This document shows positions 25,879 through 34,649 of a stretch of 45,532 nt of DNA, piece after piece; the first letter of the stretch is position 1; each line of letters opens with the position of its first letter. The translations under genes were made by a program, and so were the position numbers. The DNA comes from Chthoniobacterales bacterium (GTDB lineage Bacteria; Verrucomicrobiota; Verrucomicrobiia; Chthoniobacterales; JACTMZ01), in the NCBI GenBank assembly GCA_021463515.1, contig JAJTYZ010000103.1, forward strand, positions 1-45,532, in the 5' to 3' direction. Below the pieces are notes generated by a model. It saw nothing but the letters and a program-made list of their open reading frames with translations, made no database searches and had not been told where the DNA came from.

Positions 25879-28775
25879 AGCTCTAAAATACGATGTAAAT
25901 AGCGTGCCGTCTCTCCAACTCCGGATTGCGCTACGGCCTCGGGTGTACCTTCGATGACGATGCGCCCGCCATGTTCTCCGCCACCCAGACCAAGATCGAG
26001 AATCCAATCCGCACATTTGATCACGTCCATATTGTGCTCAATTACCACAAGCGTATTGCCGGCGTCGCGCAGTTTCATGAGAACATGTAAAAGTGTGTCC
26101 ACATCGGAAACATGGAGCCCCGTGGTAGGCTCGTCGAGTAGGTAGAGTGTTTTTGAGCCGCTACGTTTTGAAAGTTCCGTGGAAAGTTTGATGCGTTGAG
26201 CCTCTCCTCCCGAGAGCGTGCTCGCAGATTGTCCGAGCGTGAGATAGCCGAGGCCCACTTCTTGCATGGTGGATAATTTTTCCGCCACTTGAGGAACCGA
26301 GCGAAAAAAGGAAAGTCCTTCATCTACGGTCATGGCAAGAATGTCGGCAATGTTTTTTCCCTTGTATGTAATTTCGAGAGTCTCGCGATTGTAACGCTGA
26401 CCATGACAAACATCGCAGGTGACAAAGACATCGGCGAGAAAGTGCATTTCGACTTTTAGTACACCATCTCCCTCGCAGTGTTCACAGCGTCCACCACGAA
26501 CATTGAAGCTAAATCTACCCGCATTGTATCCACGAACACGGGCGGCAGGAACCTGGGAAAAGAGGTCGCGTATCGGGCCAAAGGCTCCCGTGTAGGTGGC
26601 AGGATTTGAACGCGGGGTGCGACCAATGGGAGATTGATCCACGACGACAAGGCGGTGAATCTGCCCTGCGCCGAGGATGGATTTGTGGAGACCCGGAGAT
26701 TCTTTTGCTCGATAAAGATCACGAGCAAGAGCCGCGCGAAGGATGTCGTTGACGAGCGTAGATTTTCCACTGCCGGAGACGCCGGTGACGCAGATAAAGC
26801 AGCCCAGAGGAAAATGAGCATCTATATTTTGCAGATTATTTTCACGCGCCCCTATCACACTTAGCCAACCATCATTTGTCTCCGTGGCGTAGGCACGGGG
26901 CGAGAGTGGCGTGCGACGACGTGAAGGAATACGGATGCCAAGTTGCCCGGAAAGGTAACGCCCGGTCAGCGATTGTGACGTTGAGGCAATATCCTCCATG
27001 GTACCTTGGGCCACAATACGTCCGCCGAGAGGGCCCGCTCCCGGACCGATATCAATAATGTGATCGGCGGCCGCAATGGTGTCCTGATCGTGTTCGACCA
27101 CAAGCACGGAGTTCCCGAGATCACGCAGACGTTTGAGCGTGCCGATGAGGCGTTCATTGTCGCTTTGATGAAGCCCAATACTGGGTTCATCCAACACGTA
27201 GAGTACGCCTGCAAGTCCACTGCCAATTTGCGTGGCGAGTCGGATGCGCTGGGCTTCACCGCCGGAGAGTGTACCGCTTTCGCGGTCCAAGGTCAGGTAG
27301 CCCAGTCCCACTTCTTCGAGAAAGGCGAGACGACGTGAGATTTCACTGAGAATTTCTTCCGTGATGGCAATATCGCTTTTTCTCAGATGGAGATGGCGGA
27401 TAACTTGCGCCGCACGAGCAATGGTCAACTGGCAAAAATCATGGGGACCGAACTCCTCACCCTCGTTGTTTGTGAGGGTGACGGCTAAAATTTCCGGACG
27501 CAAACGGGCCCCTTTGCAGCGAGCACATTGGCGACGATTCATGAGTGCTTTAAGCCTTTGCCGCACGGACTCGCCTTTGGCACGCGTGAGGAGTTGCTCT
27601 AAGTGAGTGAGCAAACCTTCAAAGGGCTTTGATAAAATTTGACCTGTTGATTCCGAACCAAATTTTAAGGCGAGGGGATGTTCGCCTGAACCATGAAGCA
27701 GGAGGTCATGAAAAGTTTGTGGAAGGTTTTTGAGTGGAACACTTGTAGAAACATTTGCATATTTCGCCAGAGCAAAAGTCATGGCCATGCTATAGGCGTG
27801 CATCTTCGGCGTCCCTTTACGCCATGGAATGATGGCTCCTTCTTCAAGCGATTTTTCCAGATCGAGGAGGAGGGCCGGATCAAAGAACGGTTCGGTGCCC
27901 AATCCATGACAGGCCGGACATGCTCCGAGGTGGCTGTTGAAGGAAAAATGCTGCGGCGTCAATCGTGCGAGAGTGAATCCTGTGCGCGGATTGGAAAATG
28001 CCGTGGAGTGCGGGAAGTCGGTAAAGTTTGAGGCGTCGGGTGTTTGAACGGACGCAATGAGAAGTCCATCTCCCCAGCGGAGTGCGGTCTCCACAGAATC
28101 GGAAAGGCGATGAATCATTTCGGGTTTGATAACCAAGCGGTCCACCACGGCTTCGATGTGATGCCGGTGCTTTTTATCCAAACGAATTTTTTTATCTTCT
28201 CCGAGGTCGGTGACTTTTCCATCGAGGCGGGCGCGAACAAAACCTTCACGCTGCAATTTTTCGAGGATGTCGCGAAATTCGCCGGTTTCTCCGCGAACGA
28301 CGGGTGCCAGCAGAATCAGGCGACTGCCGGTAGGATGAGAAAGAATGGTATCGGTGATTTCTTGCGGGCTTTGGCGTCTGACGATTTCGCCGGTGGAGGG
28401 ATCGTGCGGTGTGCCGATAGCCGAGTAGAGAATACGCAGGTAATCGTAAATTTCGGTCGTGGTAGCAATCGTAGACCGTGGGCCTGCGGAGGCGGAACGT
28501 TGCTCAATGGCAATCGCAGGGGAGAGACCTTCCACAAAATCTACATCGGGACGTTCCAGCCGATCTAAAAATTGGCGGGCATACGCGGAAAGACTTTCCA
28601 CATATTTGCGCTGTCCTTCGGCATAGAGTGTGTCGAAGGCAAGGGAGGATTTTCCCGAACCGCTAGGCCCTGTCAGGACGACAAAACGATTGCGCGGAAT
28701 GACGACGTCAATGTTTTGTAAATTATGCTGCCGTGCGCCTTTGACGCGAATAACAGCGGGTTCGGAAGATGTCAT
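25875..28775 (-). CDS. uvrA: excinuclease ABC subunit A
   Basis: DNA-damage recognition ATPase of nucleotide excision repair. The 966-residue protein has both ABC units: Walker A loops GPSGSGKSS (36-44) and GVSGSGKST, two LSGGEAQRI signatures, and Walker B runs VLDEPSIGLH and LLDEPTTGLH. The C-terminal zinc finger (CEHCEGDG and CDVCHGQR) is intact. Two other half sites are missing: the usual CPxH after GTPH reads DPST, and the usual CPxCG before FSFNS reads SNPRTG (261-266); their partners CPAC (286-289) and CARC (417-420) remain. The start is ATG at 28775; a TTG three codons upstream is possible. First gene of uvrA-TPR-aminotransferase. Confidence 0.96.
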   Translation of the reverse strand: MTSSEPAVIRVKGARQHNLQNIDVVIPRNRFVVLTGPSGSGKSSLAFDTLYAEGQRKYVESLSAYARQFLDRLERPDVDFVEGLSPAIAIEQRSASAGPRSTIATTTEIYDYLRILYSAIGTPHDPSTGEIVRRQSPQEITDTILSHPTGSRLILLAPVVRGETGEFRDILEKLQREGFVRARLDGKVTDLGEDKKIRLDKKHRHHIEAVVDRLVIKPEMIHRLSDSVETALRWGDGLLIASVQTPDASNFTDFPHSTAFSNPRTGFTLARLTPQHFSFNSHLGACPACHGLGTEPFFDPALLLDLEKSLEEGAIIPWRKGTPKMHAYSMAMTFALAKYANVSTSVPLKNLPQTFHDLLLHGSGEHPLALKFGSESTGQILSKPFEGLLTHLEQLLTRAKGESVRQRLKALMNRRQCARCKGARLRPEILAVTLTNNEGEEFGPHDFCQLTIARAAQVIRHLHLRKSDIAITEEILSEISRRLAFLEEVGLGYLTLDRESGTLSGGEAQRIRLATQIGSGLAGVLYVLDEPSIGLHQSDNERLIGTLKRLRDLGNSVLVVEHDQDTIAAADHIIDIGPGAGPLGGRIVAQGTMEDIASTSQSLTGRYLSGQLGIRIPSRRRTPLSPRAYATETNDGWLSVIGARENNLQNIDAHFPLGCFICVTGVSGSGKSTLVNDILRAALARDLYRAKESPGLHKSILGAGQIHRLVVVDQSPIGRTPRSNPATYTGAFGPIRDLFSQVPAARVRGYNAGRFSFNVRGGRCEHCEGDGVLKVEMHFLADVFVTCDVCHGQRYNRETLEITYKGKNIADILAMTVDEGLSFFRSVPQVAEKLSTMQEVGLGYLTLGQSASTLSGGEAQRIKLSTELSKRSGSKTLYLLDEPTTGLHVSDVDTLLHVLMKLRDAGNTLVVIEHNMDVIKCADWILDLGLGGGEHGGRIVIEGTPEAVAQSGVGETARYLHRILEL

Positions 28776-28887
28776 GGCAAGCAACCGTTAAGGATAACTC
28801 GCCGTAACGGCATGACAAAAGCGGAATGTCGCGAGATCGCCAAACGCTTATGGAAGGCGTTGTGGGTGCGAAATGCGGTGTCCTACT

Positions 28888-29304
28888 TTATTGGTCGTAG
28901 TGTCCGGCGGCTTCCGGCTGGTAGAGGATTTTTTCGATGCGGATTTTCCGCTTTCCCGAAGGCACCGGCCAGTCCACATCACTGCCTTCTTTATAGCCGA
29001 GAACAGCCGTACCAATAGGTGCTAACACGGAGATGGCACCCGACTCAATGTCCGCTTCATCGGGGAACACCAAGGTGTACGTTTCCTTTTCCGCAGTGTC
29101 GCGGTCTTGAATGAGAACCTTGGAATTCATCGTCACGATATTGGCAGGAATTTGGGCGGGTTCGACGATGGCGGCACGGGATAATTCCAAGGCCAAGTCT
29201 TCGAGGTGCGTACGTGTACGTCCATCAGCCTTTCGAGCGGCACCTACGAGGTTATCAAGCCGTTCTTTATCAAACGCCGTAATAAATATCTGTCGCTGTT
29301 TCAT
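28888..29304 (-). CDS. rnk: Rnk/GreAB C-terminal-domain protein
   Basis: A 138-residue protein made of a short helical N-region (FDKERLDNLVGAARKA) and a GreA/GreB-type FKBP-like C-domain (MNSKVLIQDRDTAEKETYTLVFPDEAD, then SVLAPIGTAVLGYKEGSDVDWPVP). This is the layout of Rnk, named as a regulator of nucleoside diphosphate kinase and able to bind RNA polymerase. I chose the ATG at 29304 because GGGGA lies six bases upstream; ATG at 29316 is the alternative. It lies downstream of the RyR-cyclase gene, 75 bases away on the same strand, and 112 bases before uvrA. Confidence 0.85.
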   Translation of the reverse strand: MKQRQIFITAFDKERLDNLVGAARKADGRTRTHLEDLALELSRAAIVEPAQIPANIVTMNSKVLIQDRDTAEKETYTLVFPDEADIESGAISVLAPIGTAVLGYKEGSDVDWPVPSGKRKIRIEKILYQPEAAGHYDQ

Positions 29305-29379
29305 GAGATTCCCCATGTCTCTAGCGTTTGGCGAGTTTTACGCCAAGAACAATGTCAGTTCCGAGGGCGAATTTATGCG

Positions 29380-31494
29380 CTAGGCGTTCGTGAGATGGTA
29401 TAGGCGAAAAGTTCCGAAGCCCTTCGGGAGAGGCGTTTCCCCCGCGTACTCAAAGCGTACCTTGGGGATGTCGAGAGCAAGGGCGAGAGTTGTGACAGTG
29501 TGGCTGGCATAGACGTGATTGACAGGCGTGATGGGCTCAATGCGGGCTGCACGATTGACGATGCGCCCGGCAACATCGTGATGGCCAGTCACGGGATTGG
29601 TGAATTCAATCATAGGCCCTGCGTCGAGTGAAATACGTAAGCCAAGATCGTCAGGCATTCCGCGTTTCGCCCAATTAACTGATGCCGTGGTGTCGCGCAG
29701 GTCGAGGCTGAAGCGGAGGGCACTGGCGAGATCGTGAAAGACAATAAACAAGCCGTCGCCCGCGGTTTTTACCGTGAGTGTTTTCTCGCGAAATCGGTCA
29801 ACAACGTCGCTGATGCAGGTGAGGTATTCCTGCACAAATACGCGGAGGAGGTGTGCATCGAGCCGACTGTAACCCTTGGCATCCGCGCAAAGAAGCGCAC
29901 GAAAGGAAGCGGTGCCCTCTGGGGCGAGAGTGTCGTATGTGGATTCAAGGCCCGTGAGTCCTTGTGGTTGAAGGTCGAGTTGTTGAGCACGTAAAAGAAC
30001 CGCTCCGCGAAATAAAAGGTGGGATAAATGCGGACCAATATCGTCGCCAATAATTCGCGCTTCCTCTCCGCCGTGCAAACGCGTGGCTTCGGCTAACAAA
30101 GTGTCGAGAATCTGCATTTCCTTCGTTGTGAGGCTGCGGCGAAACTCGCCTAAAGTTTGCGCAACCCCCAAATGGAACTCCGAACTCTCAGGGAGGATTT
30201 GAGCCGCAAGTTCCAATTGCTCGGCTTCGCGCAGGTAAAAATAGACGACGGATTTTTTTGGAGGGGTTACGAGAGGTTGCTCGGAGAGTCCCACAACATG
30301 AAGTTCCGGCATGTGAAACCAGCACTCTACTTCCGCCTCGGGAAATCCAATTCGGCGTGCTGTTTCGAGAGCTTGGCATCGCATGGATTGCAAGGGCCGC
30401 CATCGGCCGTCGAGGATGCGAATGGCTTTCCCATAGGCCGCTTTTGCGTCATCGCCTTCACCACGCAAGAGATGAGCTTCTCCCCGTGTGGCTTCGAGCC
30501 ACGGATCCGCGTTGGTGTTTTTTGATTTCTTGTCTCTGCAGGCTGTGACTTGCGTGCATAGTTCGAGAACCTCCTCCGCCATTTTTCGACTTTCCTCATG
30601 ATGCCCGGCCCATGCGCTCATGGTGGCCGCGTTGATGCCGAGATAATAGGCACCCGTTCCGGATTGTTCATCTTCATTTCTGCGGAATTGATCGCGCTCC
30701 GCACAGCATGCAGAAAAGTAAGTGTTTCGGGCCGCCTCAAACCACGGCGTTGCCTCTTCGACACTGACGCATTGCTTACCACGCATTTTATCTAAACGCC
30801 CTCGTAATCCCTGTAATTCGCTGGCGATTTTTCCGTCAGACGGAATCTTATCAAGTTCCTGCGTGGCACGATCCAAGGCACCAACTTCCATGAGCGAGAG
30901 TACGGCAAGATGACGCAGCTGCGCTTCGATTTCGGGAGGAATTTTTTTCTCATTCTCAACTGCAGCCGCAAGAGCTTTGGAGATAATATCAAAGGTTAGC
31001 AAGGGCCAGCCTGCATCCGACGTCCGATGGGCGAGTTGATGGAGCAATTGTGGATGCGCGGCCCAAAATTCCGGGGGATGACTTCGCCACAGACCATCAG
31101 TAAAGGTGAAATTTCTAATGCCACTTTCATTCAAAGTTTTCTCCACATCACGACTTGCCTCTTCGCTATTCGAGGGCGGCTCGGAGGGGGAGGTGATGAT
31201 TTGATACCCACTGCCGTAGAGATTTCGCAATGTGGTAAGCGCGGTCGTTCGGTCGTAATTTTTTTCAATATCCGAGAGTTCCGAATAGGCCACTAAATTG
31301 GGCGTCGTTTTTAATTTGTCATCACGTACCGGTCCCAAACGCCAACCTTCCTGCAGGCGACGCTCCGCCCAACGATTGTGTACCTGCTCGGCGAGATACT
31401 CGATAAGTGGATCGAGAGAGGCGGGCAATGGGATGGTCGCCGTTTTATCAGCAGGAGGAGTCCATGGGGTGTTGGGTGTGTCCTGATTTTCCAT
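29380..31494 (-). CDS. RyR domain-TPR region-class III adenylate cyclase fusion
   Basis: A 704-residue, apparently soluble protein with three parts. Residues about 30-99 form a RyR domain (HNRWAERRLQEGWRLGPVRD, LKTTPNLVAYSEL, EKNYDRTTALTTL). Residues about 140-510 are helical TPR-like, with YYLGINAATMSAWAG as in the TRAFs-binding/DUF4071 repeat family. Residues about 529-704 are a class III nucleotide cyclase: metal Asp538 (CADAKGYS), Lys576 and Asp580 (KTAGDG), Asp640 (HHDVAG), Asn647 and Arg651 (VNRAARI). The Lys/Asp pair predicts ATP as substrate. The ATG at 31494 is preferred over a TTG at 31530. The sensor input and the receptor for the product are unknown; no effector gene is adjacent, and rnk lies downstream. 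Confidence 0.85.
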   Translation of the reverse strand: MENQDTPNTPWTPPADKTATIPLPASLDPLIEYLAEQVHNRWAERRLQEGWRLGPVRDDKLKTTPNLVAYSELSDIEKNYDRTTALTTLRNLYGSGYQIITSPSEPPSNSEEASRDVEKTLNESGIRNFTFTDGLWRSHPPEFWAAHPQLLHQLAHRTSDAGWPLLTFDIISKALAAAVENEKKIPPEIEAQLRHLAVLSLMEVGALDRATQELDKIPSDGKIASELQGLRGRLDKMRGKQCVSVEEATPWFEAARNTYFSACCAERDQFRRNEDEQSGTGAYYLGINAATMSAWAGHHEESRKMAEEVLELCTQVTACRDKKSKNTNADPWLEATRGEAHLLRGEGDDAKAAYGKAIRILDGRWRPLQSMRCQALETARRIGFPEAEVECWFHMPELHVVGLSEQPLVTPPKKSVVYFYLREAEQLELAAQILPESSEFHLGVAQTLGEFRRSLTTKEMQILDTLLAEATRLHGGEEARIIGDDIGPHLSHLLFRGAVLLRAQQLDLQPQGLTGLESTYDTLAPEGTASFRALLCADAKGYSRLDAHLLRVFVQEYLTCISDVVDRFREKTLTVKTAGDGLFIVFHDLASALRFSLDLRDTTASVNWAKRGMPDDLGLRISLDAGPMIEFTNPVTGHHDVAGRIVNRAARIEPITPVNHVYASHTVTTLALALDIPKVRFEYAGETPLPKGFGTFRLYHLTNA

Positions 31495-31573
31495 GACGGA
31501 TGGGCAATATTTTTGAGCGAGTGTTGGCAAGCATTTCTAGTCCTGCGGTGGCTGAATGCAATTCTTTGTAGTG

Positions 31574-31591
31574 GATCAATTCTGATCAATT
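31574..31591. promoter_or_regulatory. GATCAATT direct repeats, possible operator
   Basis: GATCAATT occurs at 31574-31581 and again at 31584-31591, spaced one helical turn apart. On the minus strand the copies overlap a possible cyclase promoter: TTGATC, 17 bases, AAGAAT. A regulator bound here would cover the -35 region. The -10 match is only moderate. Confidence 0.35.
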
Positions 31592-31744
31592 TTGCGGTTC
31601 AAGCATGCCGCTTCGCCAGTAAACTTTGGCCTCCAAATTTCGGGATACACCTCAGCTTCTCCACCACTTTCCAAAAGTTCCACTGAGCGTATGACCATTC
31701 TGGCGCAATGCGCACTCGCGCGAATTACGGATGTTTTTCTGGCA

Positions 31745-31774
31745 TTGACACGGTGTGCGTTTCAAACGTAGGCT
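31745..31774 (+). promoter_or_regulatory. sigma70-type promoter for rpoZ-smpB
   Basis: A perfect -35 TTGACA (31745-31750), an 18-base spacer and -10 TAGGCT (31769-31774) lie about 50 bases before the rpoZ ATG. The -10 is weaker than consensus. It could drive rpoZ, smpB and perhaps trpE-trpG, since no terminator is evident between them. Confidence 0.5.
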
Positions 31775-31826
31775 TTAGGGTCTTTGATGCCTGTTGGGCA
31801 CTCTGCATTTGCAATAACACTCTTTT

Positions 31827-32036
31827 ATGAATCCCACGCTTCTCGAAAAAGCCCGCACTGCCGCTGGCAATGATAAAATTTTAGTCAACCTCGTCTCGCG
31901 CCGCGTTCGTCAGCTTAATAATCCGGCGATTCGCCCGCTCGTGGAATACGTACCAGGGCAAGGCTTCATTGACATTGCACTGCAGGAAATTGGCGAGGGC
32001 AAAATTTTTGCTCGTTCGACGGACGCGACGGCTTAA
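31827..32036 (+). CDS. rpoZ: RNA polymerase omega subunit
   Basis: A 69-residue omega subunit that helps fold and assemble the beta' subunit. MNPTLLEKARTAAGNDKILV resembles the omega N-terminus, and SRRVRQLNNPAIRP matches the conserved S-R-R-x-R-Q-L segment, with EYVPGQGFIDIALQEIGEGK following. Short variant tails such as this occur in several phyla. It is preceded by a good promoter and followed by smpB after 38 bases. An rpoZ-smpB pairing in one transcript is consistent with housekeeping expression. Confidence 0.85.
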   Translation: MNPTLLEKARTAAGNDKILVNLVSRRVRQLNNPAIRPLVEYVPGQGFIDIALQEIGEGKIFARSTDATA

Positions 32037-32074
32037 CACCCGAGCGCATTACGCGGGAGTCAGCCCGTCGGCTT

Positions 32075-32533
32075 ATGGGCACCGATATCGTCACTAACCG
32101 CAAGGCGCGGCACGTTTACAATATCATTGACTCTCTCGAAGCGGGTCTCGAATTGCGTGGCACGGAAGTGAAGTCCATTCGTGCGGGATTGGCTAACATG
32201 GCTGGTGCTTTTGCTCGTTTAGACCGAGGTGAACTTTTTCTCTACGGCCTCGACATTCAACCTTACGAACGTGCGAGCCATGAGCAGCATGAAGCAAAGC
32301 GCCCTCGCCGTTTATTAATTCACCGGGCGGAACTTTACCGTTTGCGTGAATCCGTAGAGCAGCAGGGATGCGTGCTCCCTGCCTTGCGTCTTTACTGGAA
32401 AAAGCAACACGTAAAAGTTCAAATCGGCGTTGCGAAAAGCAAAAAGACGCCGGATAAACGTCATGACCTTAAACAGCGTGTCGCTGAGCGTGAGGCGGCG
32501 CGAACAGCGGCTGCCTTTAATCGCCGAGGATGA
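32075..32533 (+). CDS. smpB: SsrA-binding protein SmpB
   Basis: Binds tmRNA and delivers it to stalled ribosomes for trans-translation. The 152 residues carry the OB-fold motifs TNRKARHVYNIIDSLEAGLEL, GTEVKSIRAGLANM, YERASHEQHEAKRPRRLL and the KKQHVKVQIGVAKSKK strand, ending in the basic tail DKRHDLKQRVAEREAAR that inserts in the decoding channel. The start is ATG at 32075. The tmRNA gene ssrA was not found in this window. It ends 42 bases before the trpE start. Confidence 0.95.
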   Translation: MGTDIVTNRKARHVYNIIDSLEAGLELRGTEVKSIRAGLANMAGAFARLDRGELFLYGLDIQPYERASHEQHEAKRPRRLLIHRAELYRLRESVEQQGCVLPALRLYWKKQHVKVQIGVAKSKKTPDKRHDLKQRVAEREAARTAAAFNRRG

Positions 32534-32575
32534 AGATTGTTCACGCTGCCAACTTCTGCGTACGGTGTTAATCCC

Positions 32576-34066
32576 ATGAGTCTTCCTAATTTGCAGCCAT
32601 CGCCCCAGGAGTTTGCGCTTCTTGCGAAAACGTACACCGTTGTTCCGGTGTGGATGGAGGTGGTTGCGGATACCGAAACTCCTGTCACCGCATTTGCAAA
32701 AATTGCCGAAGACGGCCCTGCGTTTCTTTTTGAATCCGCAGAGCAAGATGAGCGGAGCGGACGTTATTCCATCCTTGGTACGGGAGCGGAGCGGGAGTTT
32801 ATAGCGCGGGGGCGAGAGTTCGAAATTCGTCGTGAAGGAAAGGTGATTCGTTCGGGTGAAACGGTTGATCCTTTACGCGAACTTGAGCGTGAGATGTCCG
32901 GCTTGCGAACGCCCGACGGCGACGCCCCATTTTCCGGAGGATGCGTTGGCTATTTGGGTTATGACGCCGTTCGCTATTTTGAGCCGAGCGTTCCACCACC
33001 GTCGATGGATGAGCTCCATGTTCCCGATCTCTATTTTTTCACCACGGATTGCGCTTTGGTTTTTGATCATCGCACACGCCGCTTGCAAATCATGGTTACG
33101 ACTTACCCGCAAGGTGACCATGAGGCGTCCTATGCGAAGGCGCGGGAAAAAATCGTCGCTTTGGTGCGTCGTTTAGCTAAGCCGAGTTCGGAACCTGCTA
33201 TTTTCACCGACGCCTCGGGGGGGAAAGCGGAGATAACGTCGAATACGACGCGGGAGGAGTTTCATTCCATGGTCGAGCAGGCGAAGGAATACATTCGTGC
33301 GGGCGATGTTTTTCAACTTGTCGGTTCGCAGCGATTTCAAATGCCTTTTCATGGTACCCCGCTCGACCTTTACCGCTCGTTGCGATTTGGAAATCCCTCG
33401 CCTTACATGTTTTTGCTTCATATTCCCGGAGGGCATCTTGTGGGCAGCTCGCCGGAAGTTCACGTGCGGGTGGAACAGGGGCAAATCCAAATTCGTCCCA
33501 TCGCCGGAACCATTCGGCGAGGGTCCGATCACGAAGAAGACGCAGCAAATGCCGAGAAGCTTCTCGCTGATCCCAAAGAACGTGCGGAACACATCATGCT
33601 CGTGGACCTTGCCCGTAATGATGTCGGACGCATTGCGGAATATGGCAGCGTGCGCGTGACGGACTTTATGACTATCGAGCGTTACAGCCACGTGATGCAC
33701 ATCGTTTCCAATGTGACGGGCACTCTGGCGTCGGGGCATAGCATTTATGATGTTATGCGGGCCACGTTTCCTGCGGGGACGGTTTCCGGTGCGCCGAAAG
33801 TTCGAGCGATGCAAATTATTAACGCCATGGAAAGAAGTCAGCGTGGTACTTATGCAGGTGCCGTGGGCTATTTTGGCTATGATGGCAGCCTTAATTCGTG
33901 CATTGCATTGCGAACGGTTTTGCTGAAGGACGGCACGGCTTATGTGCAGACGGGTGCGGGTATTGTGGCGGATTCAACGCCGGAAGGTGAATATCAGGAA
34001 ACAATCAATAAGGCGATGGGCGTGGTGCGTGCTATTGAACGCGTTCAAACCCTACGAAATTCATGA
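32576..34066 (+). CDS. trpE: anthranilate synthase component I
   Basis: Converts chorismate with glutamine-derived ammonia to anthranilate, the first step of tryptophan synthesis. The 496-residue product has the regulatory site region [19 protein letters not shown] (the LLES-type motif that binds tryptophan), then the chorismate-binding domain with [60 protein letters not shown] and [10 protein letters not shown]. The ATG at 32576 ([10 protein letters not shown]) is used; an in-frame TTG at 32537 is less likely. The end overlaps the trpG ATG (ATGA), so the two subunits are made together. Confidence 0.95.
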   Translation: MSLPNLQPSPQEFALLAKTYTVVPVWMEVVADTETPVTAFAKIAEDGPAFLFESAEQDERSGRYSILGTGAEREFIARGREFEIRREGKVIRSGETVDPLRELEREMSGLRTPDGDAPFSGGCVGYLGYDAVRYFEPSVPPPSMDELHVPDLYFFTTDCALVFDHRTRRLQIMVTTYPQGDHEASYAKAREKIVALVRRLAKPSSEPAIFTDASGGKAEITSNTTREEFHSMVEQAKEYIRAGDVFQLVGSQRFQMPFHGTPLDLYRSLRFGNPSPYMFLLHIPGGHLVGSSPEVHVRVEQGQIQIRPIAGTIRRGSDHEEDAANAEKLLADPKERAEHIMLVDLARNDVGRIAEYGSVRVTDFMTIERYSHVMHIVSNVTGTLASGHSIYDVMRATFPAGTVSGAPKVRAMQIINAMERSQRGTYAGAVGYFGYDGSLNSCIALRTVLLKDGTAYVQTGAGIVADSTPEGEYQETINKAMGVVRAIERVQTLRNS

Positions 34067-34626
34067 TTCTCGTTCTCGATAACTACGACAGTTTTACATT
34101 TAACCTCGTGCAGTACTTTGGTGAGCTGGGGGCGGAACTTCATGTCGCTCGCAATGACCAAATCACGATTGCCGAAATTGAAAAACTTGCGCCGGAAAAA
34201 ATTGTCATTTCTCCTGGCCCATGTACCCCGCGTGAAGCCGGCATAAGCGGAGAAGTCATCAAGACTTTTGGATCGCATCTTCCCATTCTCGGCGTTTGTT
34301 TGGGAAATCAATGTATTGCCGAGGTCTATGGCGGCGATGTCGTGCGAGCCGAGCGCCTCATGCATGGCAAAACCTCGCCCATTCTCCATCGTGGACAAGG
34401 TGTTTTTCGCGGCCTTCCATCGCCCTTTGACGCGACGCGCTACCATTCCTTGATCGTCAAACGTGAGACGCTTCCATCCATTCTTGAAATTATAGCAGAA
34501 ACGGCAGAGGGAGAAATCATGGGATTGCAGCACAAAGAAAATCCCGTACATGGCGTTCAATTTCATCCGGAATCCATTCTCACTACCGAGGGGAAAAAAC
34601 TCCTGCAAAACTTTCTCGATCTGTAA
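34063..34626 (+). CDS. trpG: anthranilate synthase component II (glutamine amidotransferase)
   Basis: Class I glutaminase that feeds ammonia to TrpE. In 187 residues the catalytic Cys79 lies in GVCLGNQC, with the His168/Glu170 pair in QFHPES. Residue 82 is Asn where most members have His (GVCLGHQ); this lies next to the nucleophile but is not one of the triad. [13 protein letters not shown] and [11 protein letters not shown] are normal. PabA is the alternative name, since this subunit can serve both anthranilate and aminodeoxychorismate synthases; coupling to trpE favours trpG. Confidence 0.94.
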   Translation: MILVLDNYDSFTFNLVQYFGELGAELHVARNDQITIAEIEKLAPEKIVISPGPCTPREAGISGEVIKTFGSHLPILGVCLGNQCIAEVYGGDVVRAERLMHGKTSPILHRGQGVFRGLPSPFDATRYHSLIVKRETLPSILEIIAETAEGEIMGLQHKENPVHGVQFHPESILTTEGKKLLQNFLDL

Positions 34627-34649
34627 GACGCCCGGCGGCGTATTGTTTC

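Larger units (their letters stand above)
31495..31826. promoter_or_regulatory. 332-base divergent control region, RyR-cyclase / rpoZ
   Basis: No gene is seen in this gap between divergent genes. It contains a rpoZ-directed promoter and a pair of direct repeats on the cyclase side, both listed separately. The middle (about 31600-31740) shows nothing I can name; short open frames crossing it have no family character. Confidence 0.5.

Noticed and set aside
31378-31686. 102-residue open frame in the RyR-cyclase upstream region
   Set aside because: It runs antisense over the cyclase N-terminus and has no protein-like features.
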